Shown: positions 24,905 through 33,903, counted from the first letter of the stretch. The stretch is DNA of 64,000 nucleotides from Leucobacter celer subsp. astrifaciens (GCF_001273835.1 NZ_JHEI01000136.1:1-64000); one strand, 5' to 3'. Made by a program: numbers and translations. The notes: a model not told the origin generated them from the sequence alone.

Positions 24905-25582
24905 ATGGCGGCCGCACAGGCCAGCCAGCAAGCTCCGGGTCTTCTCAGCATCGGCCAGGTGCTCGCGCGCCTGCAGGACGACTTCGCCGACCTCACTCCG
25001 TCGAAGCTGCGCTTCCTCGAGGAGCAGGGCCTCGTCACGCCTGAACGCACCAAGTCGGGGTACCGCAAGTTCTCGCAGGAGCACATCGAGCGTCTGCGCC
25101 TGATCCTCACCCTGCAGCGCGACCACTATCTGCCGCTCAAGGTGATCGCCGAGCTGCTCGAGGAGATGGACGCGGGACGCGACCCGCTCATCCCCGGCGC
25201 TGCGTCTCGCAGCGCGTCGAGCATTCTCGCACCGAAGCGGGTGCTGAGCAGCGAGGAGCTGCGACGTTCGACCGGTGCGAGCGCGCGCTTCCTGGGCGAG
25301 GCCATCGCCGCTGGGCTGCTGCCCGCTGCCGAGGTGTTCCCGCACGATGCGGTCGCCCAGCTGTCCGCGCTCCTCAAGCTCGCCGAGCAGGGGATCACTC
25401 CGCGGCATCTGCGCTCGCTGCGCGTCTCGGCCGAACGAGAGGCGGAGCTGATCTCGCACGCCGTTTCGACGCGGGGTATGAAGAACGGCACTCCCGCGGG
25501 TACAGAGGGGGCTCTCGAACTCGCGGGATACCTCGACACGGTGCGCTCCGGCGTGTTGCGCAGGCGGTTCGGCAGCTTCTGA
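24905..25582 (+). CDS. ftsR: MerR-family regulator, FtsR/Rv1828 type
   Basis: 225 aa starting at ATG 24905, 2 nt after the garA stop. The N-terminal winged helix (about 14-85) contains LTPSKLRFLEEQGLVTPER and SGYRKFSQEHIERLRLI. The C-terminal part (about 120-225) is the conserved helical domain of the actinobacterial Rv1828 family. In Corynebacterium the orthologue next to odhI, FtsR, activates ftsZ. A shared 19-bp site upstream of ftsZ and of the next merR gene in this window supports such a link, but which MerR protein binds it is not shown. Confidence 0.85.
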   Translation: MAAAQASQQAPGLLSIGQVLARLQDDFADLTPSKLRFLEEQGLVTPERTKSGYRKFSQEHIERLRLILTLQRDHYLPLKVIAELLEEMDAGRDPLIPGAASRSASSILAPKRVLSSEELRRSTGASARFLGEAIAAGLLPAAEVFPHDAVAQLSALLKLAEQGITPRHLRSLRVSAEREAELISHAVSTRGMKNGTPAGTEGALELAGYLDTVRSGVLRRRFGSF

Positions 25583-25605
25583 ACGGTGCTCGATCGGCGT
25601 GATTT

Positions 25606-25633
25606 CAACCTTCAACTTCAGGTAGAGGTCGAC
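25606..25633 (+). promoter_or_regulatory. Candidate MerR-type operator upstream of the second merR gene
   Basis: AACTTCAGGTAGAGGTCGA (25614-25632) matches 17 of 19 bases with the sequence at 59331-59349 upstream of ftsZ. Flanking CAACCT extends it toward an imperfect dyad. It lies just after ftsR and about 105 nt before the second merR start. Confidence 0.65.
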
Positions 25634-25737
25634 ACGCTGAAATTGATCGTCGGCGGTCGTTGCACGGGGGTGTTCATCTGGGTAGCGTTGATGGAGTTCG
25701 GCGCACGTGCATGCGGCGCCGCGGAGAGAGGAACACG

Positions 25738-26340
25738 ATGGAGCACACCCAGCAGCCGTCCGGTGACGCGGTCTCTCCGTCGACGCCAGTTCCGGGTGCT
25801 CAGCCGCTCTCGATCGATTCCGATCTGCTCTTCGACGACGGACTTCCGCGCCCCAACCAGGATGGCGGTTTCAAGGGTGCCACGGCTGCGCGAGCGGCCG
25901 GTATCAGCTACCGGCAGCTCGACTACTGGGCGCGCACGGGTCTCGTCGAGCCGACCGTGCGAGGGGCCAAGGGATCGGGGTCGCAGCGCCTCTACGGGTT
26001 TCGGGACATCCTCGTGCTGAAGCTCGTCAAGCGCCTGCTCGATACGGGCATCTCGCTGCAGCAGATCCGCACGGCGGTGGCGCAGCTGCACGAGGCGGGC
26101 GTGCACGACCTCTCGCAGACCACGCTCATGAGCGATGGCGCCAGCGTCTACCTCTGCACGTCGAATGACGAGGTGATCGACCTCGTGAGCCGCGGGCAGG
26201 GCGTCTTCGGCATCGCGGTCGGCAAGGTGCTCCGCGAGGTCGAGAGCTCGCTCGTCGACATGGACGAGCACCGCGAGCAGGTCGAGCCGACCACGGACGA
26301 ACTCGCGGCTCGTCGGCAGGGCCGCAAGAAGATCTCCTAG
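25738..26340 (+). CDS. MerR-family regulator, Rv1830 type
   Basis: 200 aa. The winged helix at about 48-115 has AAGISYRQLDYWARTGLVEP and SQRLYGFRDILVLKL. The C-terminal half contains VDLVSRGQGVFGIAVGKV as in the actinobacterial Rv1830 group. ATG at 25738 has GAGAGAGGAA upstream. In Mycobacterium the order is garA, Rv1828, a DUF151 gene, Rv1830; the DUF151 gene is missing here. Rv1830-type proteins have been linked to cell division and resuscitation, consistent with the shared ftsZ-type operator. Confidence 0.85.
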   Translation: MEHTQQPSGDAVSPSTPVPGAQPLSIDSDLLFDDGLPRPNQDGGFKGATAARAAGISYRQLDYWARTGLVEPTVRGAKGSGSQRLYGFRDILVLKLVKRLLDTGISLQQIRTAVAQLHEAGVHDLSQTTLMSDGASVYLCTSNDEVIDLVSRGQGVFGIAVGKVLREVESSLVDMDEHREQVEPTTDELAARRQGRKKIS

Positions 26341-26390
26341 CGGGCGAGGCCCCCGCGGAACGCGAGATCCGCCCGGGAGCGTCCTCGAGC

Positions 26391-27200
26391 CTACTTGGAG
26401 GTGCGTGCGGCGTCCATGCCCGCGGAGCGGAGGATCCGGTCGAGCACGAGGTCGAAGTTCGCGGCCATCTCCTGAGAGGCCTCGCCGGGCCACATGTGCA
26501 CCGGCTTCGCGGCGCCCTGGGCCTGCTGCAGCGACGGGCGCTCGGGCAGCTGCGGGTTCAGCACCAGCGGGCCGAACATCTCGCGCAGCTCGCGGATGCG
26601 GAACTGATGCTCCATGGACTGCGGCTGCGTGCGGTTGATGAGGATGCCGAGCGGCTGCAGGCGGGGGCTCACGCCGCGGCGGATCTCCTCGATCGCGCGC
26701 AGGGCGCGGTCGGTCGCGGCGACGGCGAAGAGGCTCGGCTCGGCGACCACGAGTACACGATCGCTCGCGGCCCAGGCCGTGCGGGTGAGCGCGTTGAGCG
26801 AGGGCGCGCAGTCGATGAGCACGAGATCGTACTCCGACTCGACCACGGCGAGCGCCTCCTCGAGCTTCCAGATGTCTCGCGTCGAGGGATGCGGGCCGTC
26901 GAAGTTGATGGCCGACGGGCTGCCCACGAGCAGGTCGATCACCCCGCCCTCGTGATACTCGTTCCAGCCGCTGTGGGCGATCGCCGAGCGCACCGTCTTC
27001 TCCTTGGGGCTCTCGAGCACGTCTGCGACGTTCGCGAAGCCCTCGGGGTTGACCGCGAGTCCCGTCGAGACGTCGGACTGAGGGTCGAAATCGACCACCA
27101 GCGTCCGCAGGCCGCGGGAGAACGCCGCCGAAGCGAGGCCGAGCGTCACGGTGGTCTTGCCGACCCCGCCCTTGAGGGAACTCACACTCAATACATGCAC
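26391..27200 (-). CDS. ParA/Soj-type ATPase
   Basis: 269 aa with the deviant Walker A SSLKGGVGKTTVTLG at about residues 7-21, the A' segment VVDFDPQSDVSTGLAV and the Walker B LVLIDCAPSLN. ParA-family ATPases position chromosomes, plasmids or protein complexes. No ParB gene is next to it, so this is an orphan ParA, possibly with a positioning role other than chromosome segregation. The gene starts with GTG at 27200 and appears leaderless. It converges with the second merR gene. Confidence 0.9.
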   Translation of the reverse strand: MHVLSVSSLKGGVGKTTVTLGLASAAFSRGLRTLVVDFDPQSDVSTGLAVNPEGFANVADVLESPKEKTVRSAIAHSGWNEYHEGGVIDLLVGSPSAINFDGPHPSTRDIWKLEEALAVVESEYDLVLIDCAPSLNALTRTAWAASDRVLVVAEPSLFAVAATDRALRAIEEIRRGVSPRLQPLGILINRTQPQSMEHQFRIRELREMFGPLVLNPQLPERPSLQQAQGAAKPVHMWPGEASQEMAANFDLVLDRILRSAGMDAARTSK

Positions 27201-27206
27201 GCGACA

Positions 27207-27212
27207 AGTTTA
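27207..27212 (-). promoter_or_regulatory. -10 box (TAAACT) of parA, leaderless arrangement
   Basis: On the minus strand TAAACT is followed by exactly 6 nt and then the GTG start of the ParA gene. That spacing places transcription start at or next to the start codon. No Shine-Dalgarno sequence is present. Confidence 0.55.
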
Positions 27213-27257
27213 GTCGATTCGAGCTGTGCCGTGCCTAGACCACCCGCAGGGAACGGA

Positions 27258-27303
27258 GAAGCGCCGTGCTTCCGGGGCGCACTCCCCGGAAGCACGGCGC
27301 TTC
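27258..27303 (-). terminator. Perfect 20-bp hairpin after the M1 peptidase gene
   Basis: Arms 27258-27277 and 27284-27303 are exact complements around a 6-nt loop (CGCACT). It lies 18 nt after the peptidase stop and before the 3' flank of parA promoter DNA. It can act as terminator despite lacking a T-run. Confidence 0.8.
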
Positions 27304-27321
27304 AATCGCTCGAGACTGCGG

Positions 27322-30105
27322 TCAGTGCTCCGAACGGTAGAGGAACGCGGCCATGGCCTCGCGGGTGACGCTGCTCGACGGCCCGTAGGCCGGCTTGCCG
27401 CTGGGCTGCTTGATGCCGGTCGAGACGCCCGACGCATGCATCCACGAGATCTCCCGATAGAACTTGTCTCCCGGACGCACGTCGGCGAACGGAGACGTCT
27501 TCGGCGGGAGGTACGTCTTCGGCGCGTTCATGCGGTAAAGGAACGCCGCCATCGCCTCGCGGGTGATCGTCGACTTCGGCGCATAGGCCGGCTTGCCCGA
27601 GGCCTTCCGGATGCCGGTCGACAGGCCCGTCTCGTACATCCAGGCGATCTGGGTGTAGAACTTGTCGGTCGTCCGCACGTCGGAGAACGGCGAGGTCCGC
27701 GGGGGCTGGTAACCCTGCGGCGCATCGAGTCGGTAGAGGAACGCCGCCATCGCCTCGCGGGTCACGTTGGCCTTCGGCTCGTACACGGAGTAGACGTTGC
27801 CCTGCGCATCGGTCTTCTTGATGCCCGTCGACAGCCCGCTGTCGGACATCCAGAAGATCTCCTTCGCGAACTTCGAGGAGGCGTTCACGTCGCGGAACGG
27901 CATCTTCAGCACGCGCGCGGTCGGATCGCTCGTCGCGGTCGTCGGCAGGAAGCCGTCCTTCGTGCCGGTGACGGTGACGGTGACGGTCTTGCCGACTGCG
28001 GAGGCCGGCACGACGAAGGTCGCGCCGGTGGCGCCGGCGACCGCCTTGCCCGCGACGTTCCACTGGTAGGCGAGCGCCGTGCCCGAGGGCCAGCCGGACG
28101 CCTTGGCGGTGAGCGTCAGGCTTTCGCGGGGCTCACCCGAGATGGCCGGCTTCGGCGCTGGATCCAGTGCGTACTCGGTCACCGCGAGCGAGGTGGAGCA
28201 CTCGGTGCAGGTGCCGCCGAGCGTGGCCACGTGCGCGGCTGCGTCGAGCGTGCCGCCGGAGGCCGAGCTGCGCACGGTCGCCGAGAAGGTCACCGAGGCG
28301 TCGGCGCCGGTCGCGGTGGCGGGAACCGCCCACGACAGCGTCTTGCCGTCGAGGGTGAGGCCCTCGGGCAGCGGGTCCGCGAGCGTCGCGCTGTTGAGCA
28401 GCGAGGTCGCATCGATGGTCACTACCGAGGTCGCGAGCGGGATCCTGCCGGTGTTCGCCGCGGTGAGCGTGTACTCGACCTCGTCGCCGCGCTCGAGCGC
28501 CTCCTCGCGGTCCGGGGTGGTGAGCGTCACGGTCAGCTTCTCGGGCCAGGCGGGCTTGCCCGGGGTCAGGATCCAGTCCTCCCAGAACGCGGTCAGATCG
28601 CGGCCCGAGAGATCCTCGGCGAGCGACTTCAGGTCCGCTCCGGTGACGCTGGTGCCTGCGTGACGTGCCTGCCACTCCTTGACGAGCGTGAAGAAGGCGT
28701 CATCGCCGATGGCGATCTTCAGCGCCTCCCAGAACTGCGCGCTGCGGGTGTAGGTCTGGTAGCTGTAGAGGCGCGAGGAATCGGTTTGCGCGCCCGGGGG
28801 GATGTTCCAATTGGCGCTCGTCGGCGCGGTGCCGTTCCACGAGTTGAAGTAGGTCTGCTCGGTGGAGTTGCCGCTGCCGAAGCCGGCCGCGCTGTTGTAG
28901 TGGGTGGGGCCCCAGGTCGCCATGCCCTCCGCGATCCAGATGTCGGTCCAGGTGGTCGGCGAAACGTTGTTGCCGTACCACTGATGCACGAGTTCGTGGA
29001 TGAGCGTGTTGCCCCCGACGGAATTCGCGGACGGGAAGAAGGACCGATCCTGCGTTTCGAGCGCGTAGTTGATGGCGCTGGGAACCGTGTCGACGATCAC
29101 CCCAGTGCTGTTGCCCGGATAGGGTCCGTAGACCTTCTCGAGGTTCTGGGTGAGGGTCTCCAGCTGGGCGACACGGTTGGTGATCGTCGTCTTGTTCGCC
29201 GTGGAGAGGGTCGAATCCATGAACGACCAGCTCGGGATGACACGGCCGTCTGTCAGGGTGATGTCGCCCTCGATGACGTCGTAGCGCCCGATGCCGATCA
29301 CTGCGAGTTCGGACGCCATCTGCTTGTTCTGGCGCCACTTCCACGTGGTGCGCTGTCCGTCTTCCGACGTCGTGCGCGAGACGAGCTCGCCATTGCTGAC
29401 GGCGGCCGAGGCAGAGGTTCCTGCACCCGTAGCGGTCGACAGCTGGCTCGGGATGTCGATGGTGAAGGTGTAGCTCGCCTTGTCGGCCGGGGTGTTGTTG
29501 TGGGGGTAGCCGGCCATCATGCCGATGGGCTGCCCGAGCAGCACGGCGCCGTCGGTGGTGGCGCTCCACCCCTCCTGCGAGTTGTCGGCGTCGATGTGCG
29601 CCACGGGCTTGCCGTGATAGCCGATCGTCGTAGTGAAGGTACCGCTCACCGGTTCCTCTGGCGTGACGATGAGCTTGTACTTGATCGCCGCCGCGTCGAT
29701 GTCGCGTGTCCATTCCGCGGGCTCTCCGTTGACGAGGACGGAGTCGATTTCCATACCCTCGAAATCGAGCGAGAACGAGCGCAGGTGCTCGGACGTGGTG
29801 GCGGTCATCGTGGTCGTCGCCGCAGAGATGCTGCCCGCGAGGAGATGCGGGCCGGACGGGGGAGGTCCGGGCTGGGTCTCGTCGGGCGACCACGCGATGG
29901 CGACGTCGTAGTCCAGCGCGTCGTAGCCGCCATTCCCGACGTTCGGGAACATGGCGTCGCCGGAGGTGCGAGCACCATCGATGGGTTCGTGGGCGAAGGC
30001 GGGAGATGCGGGCAGTGCGAGCAACCCTGCAGCGAGCGCGAGCACTGCCGCTCCTGAGAGCGAGCGGCGTGTGCGCACGCCGCTATCTGGTCTGGTGATG
30101 TTCAT
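27322..30105 (-). CDS. Secreted M1-family metallopeptidase with SLH-like repeats
   Basis: 927 aa starting at ATG 30105 with GAAGGA upstream. A signal peptide ends at ASPAFA (about residue 38). The M1 catalytic zinc motif is HELVH (370-374) with the third ligand Glu at about 393 (IAEGMATWG). After the catalytic part come an Ig/DUF11-like region (about 520-650), a second Ig-like domain (about 655-735), and three C-terminal repeats of about 64 residues with FRDV/FSDV/FADV and NVTREAMAAFLYR-type motifs, related to S-layer homology domains. Predicted to be an aminopeptidase-like enzyme held at the cell surface. The final repeat ends right at the C-terminus. Confidence 0.9.
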   Translation of the reverse strand: MNITRPDSGVRTRRSLSGAAVLALAAGLLALPASPAFAHEPIDGARTSGDAMFPNVGNGGYDALDYDVAIAWSPDETQPGPPPSGPHLLAGSISAATTTMTATTSEHLRSFSLDFEGMEIDSVLVNGEPAEWTRDIDAAAIKYKLIVTPEEPVSGTFTTTIGYHGKPVAHIDADNSQEGWSATTDGAVLLGQPIGMMAGYPHNNTPADKASYTFTIDIPSQLSTATGAGTSASAAVSNGELVSRTTSEDGQRTTWKWRQNKQMASELAVIGIGRYDVIEGDITLTDGRVIPSWSFMDSTLSTANKTTITNRVAQLETLTQNLEKVYGPYPGNSTGVIVDTVPSAINYALETQDRSFFPSANSVGGNTLIHELVHQWYGNNVSPTTWTDIWIAEGMATWGPTHYNSAAGFGSGNSTEQTYFNSWNGTAPTSANWNIPPGAQTDSSRLYSYQTYTRSAQFWEALKIAIGDDAFFTLVKEWQARHAGTSVTGADLKSLAEDLSGRDLTAFWEDWILTPGKPAWPEKLTVTLTTPDREEALERGDEVEYTLTAANTGRIPLATSVVTIDATSLLNSATLADPLPEGLTLDGKTLSWAVPATATGADASVTFSATVRSSASGGTLDAAAHVATLGGTCTECSTSLAVTEYALDPAPKPAISGEPRESLTLTAKASGWPSGTALAYQWNVAGKAVAGATGATFVVPASAVGKTVTVTVTGTKDGFLPTTATSDPTARVLKMPFRDVNASSKFAKEIFWMSDSGLSTGIKKTDAQGNVYSVYEPKANVTREAMAAFLYRLDAPQGYQPPRTSPFSDVRTTDKFYTQIAWMYETGLSTGIRKASGKPAYAPKSTITREAMAAFLYRMNAPKTYLPPKTSPFADVRPGDKFYREISWMHASGVSTGIKQPSGKPAYGPSSSVTREAMAAFLYRSEH

Positions 30106-30432
30106 GGCATCCTTCGGACGGAGATGTGTAAGTGGTGACCCGGGGGGTCGACGATGACGATCCGCGCAGGTTGCGACCAACCTATTGGGTGAATGTTTCG
30201 GTGGGAAGTCGCTGATGAGGCCGCTGTTCTGCACCCCTCCAGTCGTTCTATGGAGACGGTCTGCGAGGAGGGGGACGTCGGACGGAGACGGCCGGCCTGC
30301 CGGGTCGCGCGTACGAGACACCGCGCTGCGGCGTCTCGTACGCCTTCGGGAATGGCTACCATGTATCTTGATATCGAACGATTTCCCGGCCTGGGCAGCC
30401 GCTGATCACTGATGACAAGAGGAGTATTCCGC
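30106..30432. other. 327-bp divergent promoter region, peptidase / pyruvate carboxylase
   Basis: No gene is visible here. It holds an inverted repeat, GCGTACGAGAC at 30309-30319 and GTCTCGTACGC at 30333-30343, separated by 13 nt, which could be an operator or a short hairpin. GAGGAG at about 30419-30424 is the ribosome site for the carboxylase GTG. No clear -35/-10 pair stands out. Confidence 0.6.
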
Positions 30433-33400
30433 GTGTTCAAGAAGGTTCTGGTTGCCAATCGTGGTGAGATCGCGATCCGTGCGTTTCGTGCGGCGCATGA
30501 GTTGGGCGTGTCGACGGTGGCGGTGTTCCCGTTCGAGGATCGGAATTCGCTGCACCGGCTGAAGGCCGATGAGGCGTACCTGATCGGTGAGGTCGGGCAT
30601 CCGGTGCGGGCGTATCTCGACGTCGCGGAGATCGTCAGGGTGGCGGTGGAGTCGGGTGCCGACGCGATCTACCCGGGCTACGGCTTCCTGTCGGAGAACC
30701 CGGAGTTGGCGGCCGCGGCGGAGGCCGCGGGGATCCGCTTCATCGGACCGGGTCGTGTCGCGCTGGAGATGGCGGGCAACAAGGTCGCGGCGAAGGAGCA
30801 CGCGATCGCGGCGGGGGTGCCGGTGCTGAGGTCGACGCCGCCGTCGACGGATATCGACGCGCTGGTCGAGGGTGCGCGCGGGATCGGGTTCCCGGTGTTC
30901 GCGAAGGCGGTTGCCGGTGGCGGCGGTCGCGGGATGCGGCGTGTGGAGCGCGAGGAGGATCTGCGCGACGCTCTGGAATCGGCGATGCGGGAGGCGGAGT
31001 CGGCGTTCGGCGATCCGACGATGTTCATCGAGCAGGCGGTGCTGCGTCCCCGCCATATCGAGGTGCAGGTGCTGGCGGATCGGACGGGTGCGACGGTGCA
31101 CCTGTTCGAGCGGGACTGCTCGGTGCAGCGGCGGCATCAGAAGGTCGTGGAGATCGCGCCGGCCCCGAATCTGTCCCAGGAGAAGCGCGATGAGCTGACG
31201 CGGGACGCGGTCGCGTTCGCGCAGTCGATCGGGTACGAGAACGCGGGCACGGTCGAGTTCCTCCTGGACACCGAGGGCGAGCGCGCCGGCGAGCACGTGT
31301 TCATCGAGATGAATCCGCGCATCCAGGTGGAGCACACCGTCACCGAGGAGGTGACGGACGTGGACCTCGTTCGCTCGCAGATACGGATCGCAGCGGGGGA
31401 GACGCTCGCGGAGCTGGATCTCACGCAGGATCGGATCCAGCTGCGGGGGGCGGCGCTGCAGTGCCGGATCACGACGGAGGATCCCGCGAACGGCTTCCGG
31501 CCGGATCTGGGCCGCATCACGGCGTATCGCTCGCCGGGCGGCGGCGGGGTGCGCATCGACGGCGGCACGATCAACGTGGGCGCGCAGATCAGCCCGCACT
31601 TCGATTCGATGCTCGCGAAGCTGACCTGCCGGGGCCGCAATTTCGAGGACGCGGTGGTGCGGGCCAGGCGTGCGCTCGGCGAGTTCCGGATCCGCGGCGT
31701 CGCGACGAACATCCCGTTCCTGCAGGCCGTGCTCGCCGATCCCGCCTTCCAAGCGGGGGATGTGGCGACGTCGTTCATCGAGGAGCGCGCGGAGCTGCTC
31801 GCGATGAACAAGCCCAAGGACCGTGCGACGCGTCTGCTGCAGCATGTCGCGAACGTGACGGTGAACCAGCCGAACGGCGCCCGGCCGGGCGCGGCCGATC
31901 CTGCGGCGAAGCTGCCCGCGGCCGATCTCGCGCTGCCCGCGCCCGACGGATACCGGCAGCGGCTGCTGGACCTGGGGCCGGAGGGGTACGCGCGGAGCCT
32001 GCGGGAGCAGACGGCGCTCGCGGTCACCGAGACGACGTTCCGGGACGCGCACCAGAGCCTGCTCGCCACCCGTGTGCGCACGAAGGATCTCGTCCGCATC
32101 GCACCCCACGTCGCGCGTCTGACGCCCGAGCTGTGGTCGGTGGAGGCGTGGGGCGGCGCGACCTACGATGTCGCGCTGCGCTTCCTGGGAGAGGACCCGT
32201 GGGAGCGACTGGCGGCGCTGCGCGAGGCGCTGCCGAACGTGCCGATCCAGATGCTGCTGCGCGGCCAGAACACGGTCGGGTACACGCCCTACCCGGCAGG
32301 GGTGGCGCGTGCGTTCGTGCGGGAGGCCGCTGAGACCGGTGTGGACGTGTTCCGCATCTTCGACGCGCTGAACGACGTGAACCAGATGCGCGTGGCGATC
32401 GACGCCGTGCGCGAGACGGGCACGAGCGTGGCCGAGGTCGCGATGGCGTACACGGGCAACCTGCTCTCGCCCGCGGAGGACAAGTACACCCTCGACTACT
32501 ACCTGCGCCTCGCCGACTCGATCGTGGAGGCGGGCGCGCACGTGCTCGCGATCAAGGACATGGCCGGCCTGCTGCGGCCCGCTGCGGCCGCGAAGCTCGT
32601 GACCGCGCTGCGCGAGCGCTTCGACCTGCCGGTGCACCTGCACACGCACGATACCCCGGGCGGTCAGCTCGCGACCCTGCTCGCGGCCTCCGCGGCCGGC
32701 GTGGACGCCGTCGACGCGGCCTCGGCGCCGATGTCGGGCACGACCTCGCAGCCCTCGCTGTCGGCGCTCGTCGCGGCCCTCGCCGACACCGACCGCGACA
32801 CCGGCCTCTCGCAGGACGCCGTCTACGCCCTGGAGCCGTACTGGGATGCGGTGCGGGCGCTGTACAAGCCGTTCGAATCGGGGCTGCCGTCGCCGACGGG
32901 GCGCGTGTACACGCACGAGATCCCCGGCGGGCAGCTCTCCAACCTGCGCCAGCAGGCCATCGCGCTGGGGCTGTCCTCGAACTTCGAGAAGATCGAGGAC
33001 ATGTACGCCGCGGCCGACCGCATCCTCGGCCGCATCCCGAAGGTCACGCCCTCGTCGAAGGTCGTGGGCGATCTCGCCCTGCACCTCGCAGCCGTCGATG
33101 CCGACCCCGCCGATTTCGAGGCGAACCCCGAGAACTACGACGTGCCCGATTCGGTCGTCGGCTTCCTCGCCGGTGAGCTCGGCGAGATCCCCGGCGGCTG
33201 GCCCGAGCCCTTCCGCTCGAAGGTGCTCGCCGGCCGCGACGTGAACATCGAGGTCGCCCCCATCAGCGACGACGACGAGGCCGCGCTCGCCGGCGGCAGC
33301 GAGGAACGGCGCGCCACGCTCAACCGGCTGCTGTTCCCGCAGCCCACCCGCCAGTACGAGCAGGCGCGCGAGCAGTACGGCGATCTGTCCGTGCTCGATA

Positions 33401-33831
33401 CCCCCGACTACCTGTACGGGCTCGAGGCCGGGCAGGAGCACGCGATCGATCTCGCTCGCGGCGTGCGCCTCTACGTCGGGCTCGAGGCCATCGGCGAGGC
33501 CGACGACAAGGGCGTGCGCACGGTCATGGTGCGCGTCAACGGGCAGCTCCGGCAGGTCTTCGTGAAAGACGAATCGGTGACCGTCGAGGCCGCCATCGCG
33601 GAGAAGGCCGATCGTACGATTCCCGGCCACACGGCGGCGCCGTTCTCCGGCACCGTCACGGTGAAGGTCGCCGTCGGCGACGCCGTCGAGGCCGGACAGC
33701 CCGTCGCCACGATCGAGGCCATGAAGATGGAGGCCGCGATCACCGCACCCGTCGCGGGCACCGTCGAGCGCATCGTGTTCGCGGGCACCCGCTCCCTCGA
33801 GGCGGGCGACCTCATCGCCGTCATCTCGTAG
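30433..33831 (+). CDS. pyc: Pyruvate carboxylase
   Basis: 1132 aa from GTG 30433; GAGGAG lies about 9 nt upstream, and an ATG at 30412 is in frame but precedes that site. Domains in order: biotin carboxylase (about 1-455, ANRGEIAIRAFRAA and the ATP-grasp AVAGGGGRGMR), carboxyltransferase (about 520-830, ETTFRDAHQSLLATR), conserved carboxylase region (about 840-1030) and biotinyl domain with the biotin-attachment Lys in EAMKMEA near the C-terminus. It carboxylates pyruvate to oxaloacetate, refilling the TCA cycle. Monocistronic by context. It may work with the glyoxylate shunt gene 8 kb away. Confidence 0.97.
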   Translation: MFKKVLVANRGEIAIRAFRAAHELGVSTVAVFPFEDRNSLHRLKADEAYLIGEVGHPVRAYLDVAEIVRVAVESGADAIYPGYGFLSENPELAAAAEAAGIRFIGPGRVALEMAGNKVAAKEHAIAAGVPVLRSTPPSTDIDALVEGARGIGFPVFAKAVAGGGGRGMRRVEREEDLRDALESAMREAESAFGDPTMFIEQAVLRPRHIEVQVLADRTGATVHLFERDCSVQRRHQKVVEIAPAPNLSQEKRDELTRDAVAFAQSIGYENAGTVEFLLDTEGERAGEHVFIEMNPRIQVEHTVTEEVTDVDLVRSQIRIAAGETLAELDLTQDRIQLRGAALQCRITTEDPANGFRPDLGRITAYRSPGGGGVRIDGGTINVGAQISPHFDSMLAKLTCRGRNFEDAVVRARRALGEFRIRGVATNIPFLQAVLADPAFQAGDVATSFIEERAELLAMNKPKDRATRLLQHVANVTVNQPNGARPGAADPAAKLPAADLALPAPDGYRQRLLDLGPEGYARSLREQTALAVTETTFRDAHQSLLATRVRTKDLVRIAPHVARLTPELWSVEAWGGATYDVALRFLGEDPWERLAALREALPNVPIQMLLRGQNTVGYTPYPAGVARAFVREAAETGVDVFRIFDALNDVNQMRVAIDAVRETGTSVAEVAMAYTGNLLSPAEDKYTLDYYLRLADSIVEAGAHVLAIKDMAGLLRPAAAAKLVTALRERFDLPVHLHTHDTPGGQLATLLAASAAGVDAVDAASAPMSGTTSQPSLSALVAALADTDRDTGLSQDAVYALEPYWDAVRALYKPFESGLPSPTGRVYTHEIPGGQLSNLRQQAIALGLSSNFEKIEDMYAAADRILGRIPKVTPSSKVVGDLALHLAAVDADPADFEANPENYDVPDSVVGFLAGELGEIPGGWPEPFRSKVLAGRDVNIEVAPISDDDEAALAGGSEERRATLNRLLFPQPTRQYEQAREQYGDLSVLDTPDYLYGLEAGQEHAIDLARGVRLYVGLEAIGEADDKGVRTVMVRVNGQLRQVFVKDESVTVEAAIAEKADRTIPGHTAAPFSGTVTVKVAVGDAVEAGQPVATIEAMKMEAAITAPVAGTVERIVFAGTRSLEAGDLIAVIS

Positions 33832-33844
33832 GCTGCGGCGGTTG

Positions 33845-33903
33845 CGACTCGCTTCGCTCGCTCAACCGGCGTTTTCCGCTGATTGAGCGAGCGAAGCGAG
33901 TCG
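33845..33903. repeat. REP-like palindrome between pyc and def
   Basis: Perfect 21-bp arms, CGACTCGCTTCGCTCGCTCAA at 33845-33865 written here only as its class (first 20 bases CGACTCGCTTCGCTCGCTCA), pair with 33883-33903 around a 17-nt loop. It probably ends pyc transcription. The GAGCGAAGCGAGTCGA core recurs in other intergenic palindromes of the window. Confidence 0.8.

Noticed and set aside
27226..30057. Plus-strand open frame opposite the M1 peptidase
   Set aside because: No recognisable domain; the minus strand has signal peptide, zinc site and repeats.
30406..33630. Open frame of over 1000 codons on the minus strand opposite pyruvate carboxylase
   Set aside because: High GC removes stop codons from the antisense frame. 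Its translation is rich in Arg, His and Gly with no family motif, whereas the plus strand encodes a complete pyruvate carboxylase.
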